Shown: positions 27,530 to 38,374 of the stretch, piece by piece
How positions within the stretch are numbered: position 1 is the stretch's first letter
How the letters are laid out: each line of letters starts with the position of its first letter
From: Mycolicibacterium litorale
Lineage (GTDB): Bacteria > Actinomycetota > Actinomycetes > Mycobacteriales > Mycobacteriaceae
DNA: 64,000 nucleotides
Direction: 5' to 3'
NCBI RefSeq assembly: GCF_014218295.1
Contig: NZ_AP023287.1
Coordinates: 2,418,001 to 2,482,000 of the forward strand
Made by a program: the position numbers and the translations under genes
The notes under the pieces: generated by a model
Databases searched by the model: none
Told to the model about the DNA's origin: nothing
Seen by the model: only the letters and a program-made list of their open reading frames with translations

Positions 27530-28273
27530 CGCGGCGGCGCCGCCCCACGCGGCGAGCACGGCCAGTCCCAGCCAGTCGACCGACAGCGTCATCGCCTGGG
27601 TCAGCGCCTCGGTCAGCGCACCCGAGGGCGTGAGACGCGCGGCCCACGCCAGTGCGCCGGGCACCGCCTGACCCTCGAGCGTCAGCGCCCCCAGCCCCGC
27701 GAAGACGAACCACAGCAGGTTGGCGACGGCCAGCACGATCTCGGCGCGCAGCGTGCCGCCGAGCAACAGGCCCAGCGCCGCGAAGCCCGCGGTGCCCAGC
27801 GCGATGATCGCCGCGCCGAGCAGCAGCCCGGCCGGCTCCGGGCGCCACCCGAGCGCGAGGCCGATCGCGCCCAACAGGATCGACTGCAGGAACACCACCG
27901 CCACCACCGCCAGCGACTTGCCGGCGATGATGCCCCACACCGGCAGCGCCGTCGCGCCCAGCCGTTTGAGCGCCCCGTAGCGCCGGTCGAACGCCACCGC
28001 GATGGCCTGTCCGGTGAACGCGGTGGAGATCACCGCCAGCGCCATGATCGCGGGCACGAACGTCCCGGCCCGGTCGTCCCCGAAATCGCCGAGCGGCAAC
28101 AGCACCAGCCCGACGAGCAGGGTGATCGGGATGAACATCGTCAGCAGCAGCTGTTCGCCGTTGCGCAGCAGCAGCCGCAGTTCGAGCCCGAACTGGGCCC
28201 TGAGCATCTTCGGGACGGCGGCCGGCCGGGGATCGGGGGTGAAGGTGCCCGGCGCAAACTGGTTGGTGGTCAT
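27497..28273 (-). CDS. ABC-2 type exporter permease (Rv1457c-like)
   Basis: Membrane subunit of an ABC exporter, 258 residues with about six hydrophobic helices. After a cytosolic N-terminus (MTTNQFAPGTFTPDPRPAA, then MLRAQFGLELRLLLRNGEQ) comes the ABC-2 pattern ending in a Pro-containing loop (LTPSGALTEALTQAM). The ATG at 28273 overlaps the stop of the ATPase gene by four bases and follows a GGGAG ribosome-binding site. Substrate is unknown. It is the third gene of the mptB-ATPase-permease unit, so export of an envelope lipid or glycan precursor is conceivable, but only by association. Confidence 0.9.
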   Translation of the reverse strand: MTTNQFAPGTFTPDPRPAAVPKMLRAQFGLELRLLLRNGEQLLLTMFIPITLLVGLVLLPLGDFGDDRAGTFVPAIMALAVISTAFTGQAIAVAFDRRYGALKRLGATALPVWGIIAGKSLAVVAVVFLQSILLGAIGLALGWRPEPAGLLLGAAIIALGTAGFAALGLLLGGTLRAEIVLAVANLLWFVFAGLGALTLEGQAVPGALAWAARLTPSGALTEALTQAMTLSVDWLGLAVLAAWGGAAALCALRWFRFT

Positions 28274-29202
28274 TTCCGCAACTCCCGGCCGGTCAAGTCC
28301 AAGAACACGTCTTCGAGGCTGCGCTGTTCGACGCGCATGTCGGTGGCCAGCACGTCCAGACGCGCGCACCACGCCGTGACGGTGGCCAGCACCTGAGGGT
28401 CGACGTGGCCTTCGACGAGGTATTCGCCCGGTGAGGTCTCGCTGGCCCGGTAGCTCTCGGGCAGCGCGCTGATCAACAGCGACAGCTCGAGCTTGGGCGG
28501 CGCACTGAAACGCAGCTGGTTCTCGGCGCCGGTGCGCATCAGCTCGGCCGGTGTACCGGTGGCCACCGCGACGCCGTGGTCGATGATCACCAGCCGGTCG
28601 GCGAGCTGTTCGGCCTCGGTGAGCTGGTGGGTGGTGAGCACGACGCTGACACCGTCGCGGCGCAGCGCGTCGATGAGCTCCCACACCACGATGCGGGCAT
28701 GCGCGTCCATACCGGCCGTCGGCTCGTCGAGGAACACCAGTTCCGGACGGCCGACGACGGCGCACGCGAGCGCGAGCCGCTGCTGCTGGCCGCCCGAGAG
28801 CCTGCGGTAGGTGGTGCGTGCGACGTCGGTGAGACCGAGGGTCTCGAGCAGCCACTTCGGGTCGAGCGGATCCGCGGCGTAGGCGGCGACGAGGTCGAGC
28901 ATCTCACCGGCCCGGGCGGCCGGATATCCGCCGCCGCCCTGCAGCATGACGCCGATGCGTTCGCGGACCCGGGCGTTGTGGACGGCCGGATCCATGCCGA
29001 GGATCTCGATGGTGCCCGAGTCGGGCCGCAGGAACCCCTCGCACATCTCGACGGTCGTCGTCTTGCCCGCGCCGTTGGGTCCGAGCAGCGCGAGCACCTC
29101 CGCGCGGTGCACGTCGAGGTCGAGGCCGTCGACCGCCGTGGTCGACCCGTAGCGCTTGGTCACTCCGCGCAGTCGCACGGGGCTGGCCGACGATGTGGTC
29201 AC
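28270..29202 (-). CDS. ABC-2 exporter ATP-binding protein (Rv1458c-like)
   Basis: Nucleotide-binding subunit, 310 residues. Walker A GPNGAGKTT, signature LSGGQQQRLALA, Walker B VFLDEPTAGMD and the switch His in LTTHQLTEAEQLADR are all intact; the C-terminal ~90 residues form the DUF4162-type extension common in drug/lipid exporters. The GTG start overlaps the mptB stop (GTGA), and the stop overlaps the permease start, so the three genes are translationally coupled. Confidence 0.93.
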   Translation of the reverse strand: MTTSSASPVRLRGVTKRYGSTTAVDGLDLDVHRAEVLALLGPNGAGKTTTVEMCEGFLRPDSGTIEILGMDPAVHNARVRERIGVMLQGGGGYPAARAGEMLDLVAAYAADPLDPKWLLETLGLTDVARTTYRRLSGGQQQRLALACAVVGRPELVFLDEPTAGMDAHARIVVWELIDALRRDGVSVVLTTHQLTEAEQLADRLVIIDHGVAVATGTPAELMRTGAENQLRFSAPPKLELSLLISALPESYRASETSPGEYLVEGHVDPQVLATVTAWCARLDVLATDMRVEQRSLEDVFLDLTGRELRK

Positions 29203-30938
29203 GGGGAATCAGCGTATGCGCCCGGTGCGGCGGACCGCGGCTGCGGTGGTCGGGGACCGTCGTCGGCCGGTGGCGGCGACGGCTCCGCGGTGGCAGGCAT
29301 GGCGGGCGGATCGCCCTCCGGCAGTGGCTGCCACGGCAGGCGCCGCCAGGTCAGCGCGATGAGCGCGGCGACGACGACCGTGCTGGCCAGCGTCGCCATC
29401 ACGATCTGGAACAGCGCGAACCGGTCGCCGTTGGCCGTGGGGCCGAAGATGCCCACGATGAGCGTGACCGCGATCGTCGCGCCGCGGAAACCGGGCCGGG
29501 TGGCCCACGCCGCGAGCGGGATGATCGCCCACAGCAGGTACCAGGGCTGCACGACGGGGAACAGCAGCACCGTCGCGCCGAGGGCCACGCCGAGGCCGCC
29601 GACCGGATGCAGCCGTCCGCGCAGCACCGCCAGCAACAGACCACTGACCAGGACTGCGATGATGCTCACACCGATCGCACGGGTGAGGCCGAGGATCGCC
29701 GTGGTGTGGTCGCCCAGGCCGAGCAGGATGCCGACCTGGCCGGTGCCGAGCGCGATCAGCGTCGGCGGCGACATCCAGCTGCGCACCACGTTGGCGGTGC
29801 CGAGGGTGAACAACCAGCCGAAGCCCAGCCCGCTGGCCCAGCCGATCACCGCCATCACCGCCACCGCGACCGCCGTCAGCGACCCGCCGGCGATGAAGAA
29901 GGCCTTCACCGTGCCGCCCCACCGGCAGGCCAGCGCCATCGCCACGAAGCCGAGCGCCAGCAGCGACGGCAACTTCACCTGCGACGACATCGCGATCAGC
30001 ACGGTCCCGGCGAGCAGCATCGCCATCGGGTACCAGCGCGCCCACTGTTGGCGGCCCGACGGCCACTGCAGCGGTCGCGGCACGAGGGGACTGGCAGCGT
30101 CGACCCCGCGCAGCGCGAACTCGGTGCCGGCCAGCATCAGCCCGAGCATCAGCGCCTCGTTGTGGATGCCGGCGACCAGATGCATGAACAGCAGCGGATT
30201 GCACGGGCCCAGCCACAGCGCGCTGACCTCGGCGACGCCGCAGCGGCGGGCCAGCCGAGGGGTGGCCCACACGATGAGCCCGACCCCGGCCAGCACGATC
30301 AGTCGGTGGAACAGCACCGCCCACACGATGTTCTCGCCGGTGATCGAGGAGATGGTCTCCCCGATCCACAGGAACAGCGGTCCGTACGGCGCGGGCGTCT
30401 CGCGCCACAGGCTGGGGACCGACAGCGTGAACACGTGATCGAGCCCCAGCCCGGTGGCCGGGCCGACCTTGTACGGGTCGAGTCCCTGCAGCGCGATCTC
30501 GCTCTGCGCGAGGTAGGAGTAGACGTCCTTGCTGTACATCGGCGGTGCGATGAGCAGGGGGATGGCCCACAGCAGTAGCGTGCGGTCGGTCTGGCTGCGC
30601 GACATCCGGCGGCTGCCGAGGGCGAAGCGGCCGAGCATCAGCCAGGCCAGCGCCATCATCACCGCACCGGTCGTCGTCATGGTCAGCGAGACGGTCTGGA
30701 TCCGGGACGGCAGGTTGAGCAACCGGACACCGAAGGTGGGGTCCTGCACGACCGGGCGGGCGCCGGCGCCCAGTGCGCCGATCGCCATCAGCACGGTGCC
30801 GGTGGCGCCGAACAGCCGAGTCCGGCGCAGTGCGACCAGGTCGGCTTCGGTCAGCGGTGAGCCGACAATGCGCTCGTCGCCGTGCCAGCGGGCGATCGAG
30901 GTACTGAAGGACTGCAGCCGCCCGGCGAAACGAGCCAT
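29199..30938 (-). CDS. mptB: Alpha-(1->6)-mannopyranosyltransferase MptB
   Basis: GT-C-type, polyprenyl-phosphomannose-dependent glycosyltransferase that starts the alpha-1,6-mannan backbone of lipomannan. Evidence is similarity in sequence and position to M. tuberculosis Rv1459c: 579 residues, more than a dozen transmembrane helices, a first external loop with the acidic motif YSKDVYSYLAQSEIALQG, and GPCNPLLFMHLVAGIHNEAL. The C-terminal tail is Pro/Glu-rich and cytosolic. The ATG at 30938 has TAGTCT six bases upstream (30950-30945), a leaderless-like start. It diverges from the suf operon. Confidence 0.88.
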   Translation of the reverse strand: MARFAGRLQSFSTSIARWHGDERIVGSPLTEADLVALRRTRLFGATGTVLMAIGALGAGARPVVQDPTFGVRLLNLPSRIQTVSLTMTTTGAVMMALAWLMLGRFALGSRRMSRSQTDRTLLLWAIPLLIAPPMYSKDVYSYLAQSEIALQGLDPYKVGPATGLGLDHVFTLSVPSLWRETPAPYGPLFLWIGETISSITGENIVWAVLFHRLIVLAGVGLIVWATPRLARRCGVAEVSALWLGPCNPLLFMHLVAGIHNEALMLGLMLAGTEFALRGVDAASPLVPRPLQWPSGRQQWARWYPMAMLLAGTVLIAMSSQVKLPSLLALGFVAMALACRWGGTVKAFFIAGGSLTAVAVAVMAVIGWASGLGFGWLFTLGTANVVRSWMSPPTLIALGTGQVGILLGLGDHTTAILGLTRAIGVSIIAVLVSGLLLAVLRGRLHPVGGLGVALGATVLLFPVVQPWYLLWAIIPLAAWATRPGFRGATIAVTLIVGIFGPTANGDRFALFQIVMATLASTVVVAALIALTWRRLPWQPLPEGDPPAMPATAEPSPPPADDGPRPPQPRSAAPGAYADSP

Positions 30939-30982
30939 TCGAGCAGACTAACCGCCGACGCTATGGGAACTATCACGCCGGA

Positions 30983-30998
30983 CTAAGGGTGACCTTGG
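30983..30998. promoter_or_regulatory. Imperfect palindrome upstream of sufR
   Basis: CTAAGG-GTGA-CCTTGG (five of six arm positions complementary) lies in the mptB/sufR gap, 36 bases before the chosen sufR start. SufR proteins repress their own operon, so this is a candidate operator. The evidence is weak. Confidence 0.3.
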
Positions 30999-31033
30999 TG
31001 GAAGGGCCTGTCGAATTCCGTCACAATGGTGTT

Positions 31034-31777
31034 GTGAAAATCCCCACCGAGGCTGCAGGCGTGTCCGCCGCGCACGTCTCGGACGGGCATACCCGCGGCG
31101 CGATCATCCAGGTGTTGCTGCAGGGCCCGGTCACCGCATCGGCCATCGGCGAACGGCTGGGCATCTCGGCGGCCGGGGTCCGGCGGCATCTGGACGCGCT
31201 GATCGAGGCCGGTGACGCGCAGGCCGCCCCGGCGGCGGCGTGGCAGCACAGCGGGCGGGGGCGTCCGGCCAAGCGCTACCGGTTGACCGCGGCCGGCCGG
31301 GCGAAGCTGGGCCACACCTACGACGACCTCGCCGTGGCCGCGATGCGGCAGCTACGGGAGATCGGCGGCGACGACGCCGTGCGGACCTTCGCCCGACGCC
31401 GAATCGACACCATCCTCTCGGGAGTAACCGAGGGGGTCGATGGTGTTGAAACCACTGCGGGCCGGGTGGCCGACGCGCTCACCGAGGCCGGGTACGCGAC
31501 CACCACCACCCGCGTCAGCGGTCCGATCGACGGGGTGCAGATCTGTCAGCACCACTGCCCGGTCTCGCACGTCGCCGAGGAGTTCCCGGAGTTGTGCGAA
31601 GCCGAACGTGAGGCCTTCGCCGAGATCCTCGGCACGCACGTGCAGCGGCTGGCCACGATTGTCAACGGCGACTGTGCCTGCACCACCCACGTACCGCTGC
31701 AGCCCGACAAGCAAGAATCCCCCCGGCGCACAGCCCGCGCCGGATCCGTTACGACCGCTGGAGGAGCGTCGACATGA
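31034..31777 (+). CDS. sufR: SUF operon repressor SufR (Rv1460-like)
   Basis: DNA-binding Fe-S sensor that represses the suf operon when clusters are plentiful. With the GTG at 31034 it has 247 residues. The N-terminal winged HTH shows [20 protein letters not shown] and the wing [12 protein letters not shown]. The C-terminal half carries the cluster cysteines C171, C175, C188 and C214/C216 (CQHHCP, ELCEAE, DCACTT). Start choice is uncertain: a GTG at 30989 would add 15 residues; 31034 is preferred because CACAAT, a -10-like hexamer, ends six bases before it. The stop overlaps the sufB ATG (ATGA). Confidence 0.9.
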   Translation: MKIPTEAAGVSAAHVSDGHTRGAIIQVLLQGPVTASAIGERLGISAAGVRRHLDALIEAGDAQAAPAAAWQHSGRGRPAKRYRLTAAGRAKLGHTYDDLAVAAMRQLREIGGDDAVRTFARRRIDTILSGVTEGVDGVETTAGRVADALTEAGYATTTTRVSGPIDGVQICQHHCPVSHVAEEFPELCEAEREAFAEILGTHVQRLATIVNGDCACTTHVPLQPDKQESPRRTARAGSVTTAGGAST

Positions 31778-33237
31778 CCGCCACCCCGGAGACGACAGCC
31801 GTCACCCCGGAGCACAAGCTCGGAGAGCCACTGTCGCAGGAGGAGGCCATCGCCTCGCTGGGCCGCTACGGCTACGGCTGGGCGGACTCCGACGTCGCGG
31901 GCGCCAGCGCACAGCGCGGCCTGTCCGAGGCGGTGGTGCGCGACATCTCGGCCAAGAAGAACGAGCCGGAGTGGATGCTCGACATCCGCCTGCGCGCGCT
32001 GCGCACGTTCGACAAGAAGCCGATGCCGAACTGGGGCAGCAACCTCGATGGCATCGACTTCGACAACATCAAGTACTTCGTGCGCTCCACGGAGAAGCAG
32101 GCGGCCACCTGGGACGACCTGCCCGAGGACATCCGCAACACCTACGACAAGCTCGGGATCCCCGAGGCGGAGAAGCAGCGCCTGGTCTCCGGTGTCGCCG
32201 CCCAGTACGAGTCCGAGGTGGTGTACCACCAGATCCGCGAGGACCTCGAGGCCCAGGGCGTGATCTTCCTCGACACCGACTCCGGTCTGCGCGAGCACCC
32301 GGAGCTGTTCAAGCAGTACTTCGGCACCGTGATCCCTGCCGGGGACAACAAGTTCTCGGCGCTCAACACCGCGGTGTGGTCGGGCGGTTCGTTCATCTAC
32401 GTCCCGAAGGGTGTGCACGTCGACATCCCGCTGCAGGCCTACTTCCGGATCAACACCGAGAACATGGGTCAGTTCGAGCGGACGCTGATCATCGTCGACG
32501 AGGACGCCTACGTGCACTACGTCGAGGGCTGCACCGCGCCGATCTACAAGAGCGACTCGCTGCACTCCGCGGTCGTCGAGATCATCGTCAAGCCCGGTGG
32601 CCGCTGCCGCTACACGACCATCCAGAACTGGTCGAACAACGTCTACAACCTGGTGACCAAGCGGGCGCGCGCCGAGGCGGGCGCCACCATGGAGTGGATC
32701 GACGGCAACATCGGCTCCAAGGTCACGATGAAGTACCCGGCCGTGTGGATGACAGGTGAGCACGCCAAGGGCGAGGTGCTCTCGGTCGCGTTCGCCGGTG
32801 AGGGCCAGCACCAGGACACCGGCGCCAAGATGCTGCACCTGGCGCCCAGGACGTCGTCGAACATCGTGTCCAAGTCGGTGGCCCGCGGCGGTGGCCGCGC
32901 CTCCTACCGCGGCCTGGTCCAGGTGAACAAGGGCGCCCACGGTTCCCGGTCCAGCGTGAAATGCGATGCGCTGCTGGTCGACACGATCAGCCGCAGCGAC
33001 ACCTATCCCTACGTCGACATCCGCGAGGACGACGTGACAATGGGGCACGAGGCGACCGTGTCGAAGGTCAGCGAGGATCAGATGTTCTACCTGATGAGCC
33101 GCGGGCTGACCGAGGACGAGGCGATGGCGATGGTCGTGCGCGGCTTCGTCGAGCCGATCGCCAAGGAACTGCCGATGGAGTACGCCCTCGAGCTCAACCG
33201 TCTGATCGAACTGCAGATGGAAGGGGCGGTCGGCTAA
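31774..33237 (+). CDS. sufB: Fe-S cluster assembly scaffold SufB
   Basis: Core scaffold of the SufBCD complex on which [4Fe-4S] clusters are built. It has 487 residues, the length of mature SufB. Conserved stretches include [21 protein letters not shown], the Cys253 region [15 protein letters not shown], and the C-terminal [18 protein letters not shown]. The M. tuberculosis orthologue is interrupted by an intein at about this Cys; here the reading frame is continuous and no intein is present. A GGAGGAG ribosome-binding site and the ATGA overlap with sufR show strong expression and coupling. Confidence 0.97.
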   Translation: MTATPETTAVTPEHKLGEPLSQEEAIASLGRYGYGWADSDVAGASAQRGLSEAVVRDISAKKNEPEWMLDIRLRALRTFDKKPMPNWGSNLDGIDFDNIKYFVRSTEKQAATWDDLPEDIRNTYDKLGIPEAEKQRLVSGVAAQYESEVVYHQIREDLEAQGVIFLDTDSGLREHPELFKQYFGTVIPAGDNKFSALNTAVWSGGSFIYVPKGVHVDIPLQAYFRINTENMGQFERTLIIVDEDAYVHYVEGCTAPIYKSDSLHSAVVEIIVKPGGRCRYTTIQNWSNNVYNLVTKRARAEAGATMEWIDGNIGSKVTMKYPAVWMTGEHAKGEVLSVAFAGEGQHQDTGAKMLHLAPRTSSNIVSKSVARGGGRASYRGLVQVNKGAHGSRSSVKCDALLVDTISRSDTYPYVDIREDDVTMGHEATVSKVSEDQMFYLMSRGLTEDEAMAMVVRGFVEPIAKELPMEYALELNRLIELQMEGAVG

Positions 33238-34427
33238 GTGGCTTCGAATCTGACTGCGGCAGCGGAGGGGACACCCGCCGGTTCCGCACTGAACAAGGGT
33301 GAGCTGTTCTCCTCGTTCGACGTCAACGCCTTCGAGGTGCCCGGCGGTCGCGACGAGATGTGGCGGTTCACCCCGCTGCGCCGCCTGCGCGGCCTGCACG
33401 ACGGCTCCGCGGTGGCGACCGGACAGGCGCAGGTCACCGTGACCGAGCGGCCCGGCGTCACCGTCGAGACGGTCGAGCGCGGTGACGCGCGGCTCGGCGA
33501 GGGTGGTGTTCCGTCGGATCGGGTTGCGGCGCAAGCGTTCTCCTCGTTCCAGTCCGCGACGGTGGTGACCGTGGCGCGCGACACCGAGGTGGCCGAACCC
33601 ATCGAGATCGTCGTCAGCGGTCCCGGCGCCGGCGAGGTCGCCTACGGCCACCTGCAGATCCGCGTCGAGGAACTGTCGCGCGCGATCGTCGTCGTCGATC
33701 TGCGCGGCAGCGGCACCTACGCCGACAACGTCGAGATCATCGTCGGCGATTCGGCGGGCCTCGGGGTCATCTGGATCGCCGACTGGGCCGACGACACGGT
33801 GCACGTCAGCTCCCATCACGCCCGCCTCGGCAAGGATTCGGTGCTCGGTCACGTCAACGTGACGCTGGGCGGCGACGTCGTGCGCACCACCGCCACCGTG
33901 CGGTTCACCGCACCGGGCGGCGACGCGAAGATGCTCGGCACCTACTTCGCCGACGACGGCCAGCACTTCGAATCCCGTCTGCTCGTCGACCACGCGCAGC
34001 CGAACTGCAAGTCCGACGTGTTGTACAAGGGTGCGCTGCAGGGCGATCCGAGCTCCGACAAACCCGATGCCCACGCCGTGTGGGTGGGCGACGTGCTGAT
34101 CCGGGCGGAGGCCACCGGTACGGACACCTTCGAGGTGAACCGCAACCTGGTCCTCACCGACGGCGCCCGGGCCGACTCGGTCCCCAACCTCGAGATCGAG
34201 ACCGGCGAGATCGTCGGCGCCGGACACGCCAGTGCCACCGGCAGGTTCGACGACGAGCAGATGTTCTACCTGCAGGCCCGCGGCATCCCCGAAGACCAGG
34301 CGCGCCGGCTGATCGTGCGCGGGTTCTTCGGCGAGATCATCGGCAAGATCGCGGTGCCCGCCGTGCGCGAACGCCTCACCGCCGCCATCGAACGCGAACT
34401 CGAGCTCACTGAAGGAAGCAATTCGTA

Positions 34428-34428
<1 letters not shown>
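33238..34428 (+). CDS. sufD: Fe-S cluster assembly protein SufD
   Basis: Paralogue of SufB that completes the SufB1-C2-D1 scaffold; needed for iron supply. It has 396 residues. The beta-helix core has LGKDSVLGHVNVTLGG and FADDGQHFESRLLVDH; the C-terminus has MFYLQARGIPEDQARRLIVRG, the counterpart of the SufB C-terminal helix pair. The GTG start directly follows the sufB stop, and its own stop shares a base with the sufC ATG (TAATG). Confidence 0.96.
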
Positions 34429-36487
<2,059 letters not shown>

Positions 36488-36489
36488 CG

Positions 36490-36948
36490 GTGCGGCTCGA
36501 GCAGATCTACCAGGAAGTGATCCTGGACCACTACAAGCATCCGCATCACCGCGGGCTGCGCGAACCGTTCGGCGCGCAGGTGCACCACGTCAACCCCACG
36601 TGCGGTGACGAGGTGACGCTGAGGGTGGCCCTCGGCGACGACGGTGAGACGGTCGCGGACGTCTCCTACGACGGGCAGGGCTGCTCGATCAGCCAGGCCT
36701 CGACGTCGGTGCTCACCGATCAGGTGATCGGGGCGACGGTCGGCGACGCGCTCAAGACCGTGGCGGCGTTCACCGAGATGGTCTCGTCGCGCGGCACCAT
36801 CGAGGGGGACGAGGACGTGCTCGGCGACGGCATCGCCTTCGCCGGGGTCTCGAAGTACCCGGCGCGGGTCAAGTGCGCGCTGCTGGGATGGATGGCTTTC
36901 AAGGACGCCGTGGCCCAGGCGTCCCACGATTCGGAGGAGATGGCATGA
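36490..36948 (+). CDS. sufU: Sulfur-transfer protein SufU (IscU-like)
   Basis: Zinc-dependent sulfurtransferase that accepts sulfur from SufS; IscU-like fold. It has 152 residues. The three conserved cysteines are Cys38 (NPTCGDE), Cys65 (GQGCSISQAS) and Cys129 (VKCALLGW), with Asp40 completing the zinc site, and the 19-residue-type insertion of the SufU class lies between the second and third. The GTG at 36490 gives RLEQIYQEVILDHYKHP. The ending overlaps the next gene by four bases (ATGA). Confidence 0.95.
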   Translation: MRLEQIYQEVILDHYKHPHHRGLREPFGAQVHHVNPTCGDEVTLRVALGDDGETVADVSYDGQGCSISQASTSVLTDQVIGATVGDALKTVAAFTEMVSSRGTIEGDEDVLGDGIAFAGVSKYPARVKCALLGWMAFKDAVAQASHDSEEMA

Positions 36949-37283
36949 CCGCACCCAACGAGGAACTGCTCGCCGACATCGAAGAGGCGATGCGTGACGT
37001 GGTCGACCCCGAACTCGGCATCAACGTCGTCGATCTCGGTCTGGTGTACGGACTCGACGTCGAGAAGGGTGACGCGGGGGACGTGGCGTTGATCGACATG
37101 ACGCTCACCTCGGCGGCGTGCCCGCTGACCGACGTCATCGAGGACCAGTCGCGCACCGCGCTGGTCGGTGCCGGACTGGTCAAGGAGATCAAGATCAACT
37201 GGGTGTGGAACCCGCCGTGGGGTCCGGACAAGATCACCGAGGACGGCCGCGAACAGCTGCGTGCCCTCGGTTTCACCGTCTGA
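36945..37283 (+). CDS. sufT: SufT-like MIP18/DUF59 Fe-S maturation protein (Rv1466-like)
   Basis: A 112-residue MIP18-family (DUF59) protein that helps pass Fe-S clusters to target enzymes. It shows the family pattern DVVDPELGINVVDLGLVYG, then MTLTSAACPLTDVIEDQ with the conserved Cys and acidic residues, and the ending WNPPWGPDKITEDGREQL. It starts within the sufU stop codon region and is the last gene of the suf operon. Confidence 0.92.
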   Translation: MTAPNEELLADIEEAMRDVVDPELGINVVDLGLVYGLDVEKGDAGDVALIDMTLTSAACPLTDVIEDQSRTALVGAGLVKEIKINWVWNPPWGPDKITEDGREQLRALGFTV

Positions 37284-37318
37284 CTCCGTGACGTCGTCCG
37301 GCGGGTGACAATCTCGCT

Positions 37319-37891
37319 GTGATGACGGTTCCCGCCACCGGGTGGCGCGGTGGGGTGCTCACCCGGGGGCTGGTGATCGGCGCGACGACCGGGCTGTTCT
37401 TCGGCGCGCTGGCGCTTCTCGACTCCGGGTTGCTCGCGGTCGGTGCCATCGTGTTCGTCGTCACCGGCGCCGTCCTCGGCGGGTGGACCGTCCGGCGGAT
37501 GAACCGGTTCTGGCCCGGCTCGGCCGGCTTCACCGGTGCCGAACGGGTGGCCATCGTCCGCGCGGCACGCCGCGGCTATCGCGTCGACGACCCCCGGTTG
37601 GCCGCCGGCGTCGTCGAGTACAGCGCGGGTCTGCGGGCCGCCGCCGAGCGTCTCCACCCCTACCGCTGGGTGGTGTGGCTGGTGATCGTGGTGGCGTTGG
37701 GCACCGCGGCCTGGGATGCGGTGGCCGGTTCGGTGCGCGAGACCGCCGCGTCGTGCGTCTACCTCGGCCTGCTGGCCATCGACCTGTTCTGGTGGCCGGC
37801 GCGGCGCCGGGAACTGCTGCTGAACGCCGCGCTGGCGGCCGCACTCGCCCAGCAGGCACTCGACGGGGCCGAGAACGAATCGCGCGACTGA
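37319..37891 (+). CDS. Hypothetical membrane protein (190 aa)
   Basis: Not recognised as a known family. It has about four hydrophobic segments (residues ~16-35, 37-56, 117-136 and 146-160) with a charged loop of about 60 residues between the second and third pairs (FWPGSAGFTGAERVAIVRAA). The C-terminal tail is Ala-rich and ends ENESRD. The start may be GTG at 37319 or the next codon ATG; GACAAT six bases upstream of the GTG resembles a leaderless -10. It stands alone between the suf operon and the thioredoxin gene. Confidence 0.75.
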   Translation: MMTVPATGWRGGVLTRGLVIGATTGLFFGALALLDSGLLAVGAIVFVVTGAVLGGWTVRRMNRFWPGSAGFTGAERVAIVRAARRGYRVDDPRLAAGVVEYSAGLRAAAERLHPYRWVVWLVIVVALGTAAWDAVAGSVRETAASCVYLGLLAIDLFWWPARRRELLLNAALAAALAQQALDGAENESRD

Positions 37892-37982
37892 CACGGTGCC
37901 GGTCCGGCGCGCCGCTGCGACCGACGGTTTTGCCGTCCACGACCGGGGGAACACATCACCTGACCCCAGCGTTAGGACAACC

Positions 37983-38348
37983 GTGGCTACCCAAGACATC
38001 ACCGCAGATCAGTTCAACGACACGATCAACGGCAACGAGATCGTGCTCGTCGATTTCTGGGCGTCGTGGTGCGGTCCCTGTAAGCAATTCGCGCCGACTT
38101 TCGCGGCGTCGTCCGAGAAGCACCCGGACGTCGTCTACGCCAAGGTCGACACCGAGGCCGAACAGCAGCTCGCCGCCGCCGCGGACATCCGCTCCATCCC
38201 CACCCTGATGGCCTTCAAAAAGGGCAAGCTGGTATTCAACCAGGCCGGTGCCCTTCCGCCCGCCGCGCTCGAGGATCTCGTGCAGAAGGTCAAGGAGTTC
38301 GACATCGACGCCGCGATCGCCGCGCAGGAGAACGCCTCCACCGAGTGA
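37983..38348 (+). CDS. Thioredoxin (TrxB1-like)
   Basis: Cytosolic thiol-disulfide reductant of 121 residues. The active site WASWCGPCKQF carries Cys30 and Cys33; the cis-Pro lies in IRSIPTLMAF. The start GTG at 37983 gives ATQDITADQFNDTI and has an AGGA ribosome-binding site; the open frame extends upstream without homology. It corresponds in sequence and position to M. tuberculosis Rv1471. The stop is close to the next gene. Confidence 0.93.
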   Translation: MATQDITADQFNDTINGNEIVLVDFWASWCGPCKQFAPTFAASSEKHPDVVYAKVDTEAEQQLAAAADIRSIPTLMAFKKGKLVFNQAGALPPAALEDLVQKVKEFDIDAAIAAQENASTE

Positions 38349-38361
38349 CGTGCGCACGCGA

Positions 38362-38374
38362 TAGCGTGCACTGC
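38362..38374 (+). promoter_or_regulatory. Leaderless -10 of the enoyl-CoA hydratase gene
   Basis: TAGCGT (38362-38367) followed by seven bases and GTG, with no ribosome-binding site. This supports a start at 38375 rather than at the GTG overlapping the thioredoxin stop (38345). Confidence 0.45.

Noticed and set aside
31774..33237. Search for an intein inside sufB
   Set aside because: Length is 487 residues and the frame is continuous through the Cys253 site; no intein blocks are present.
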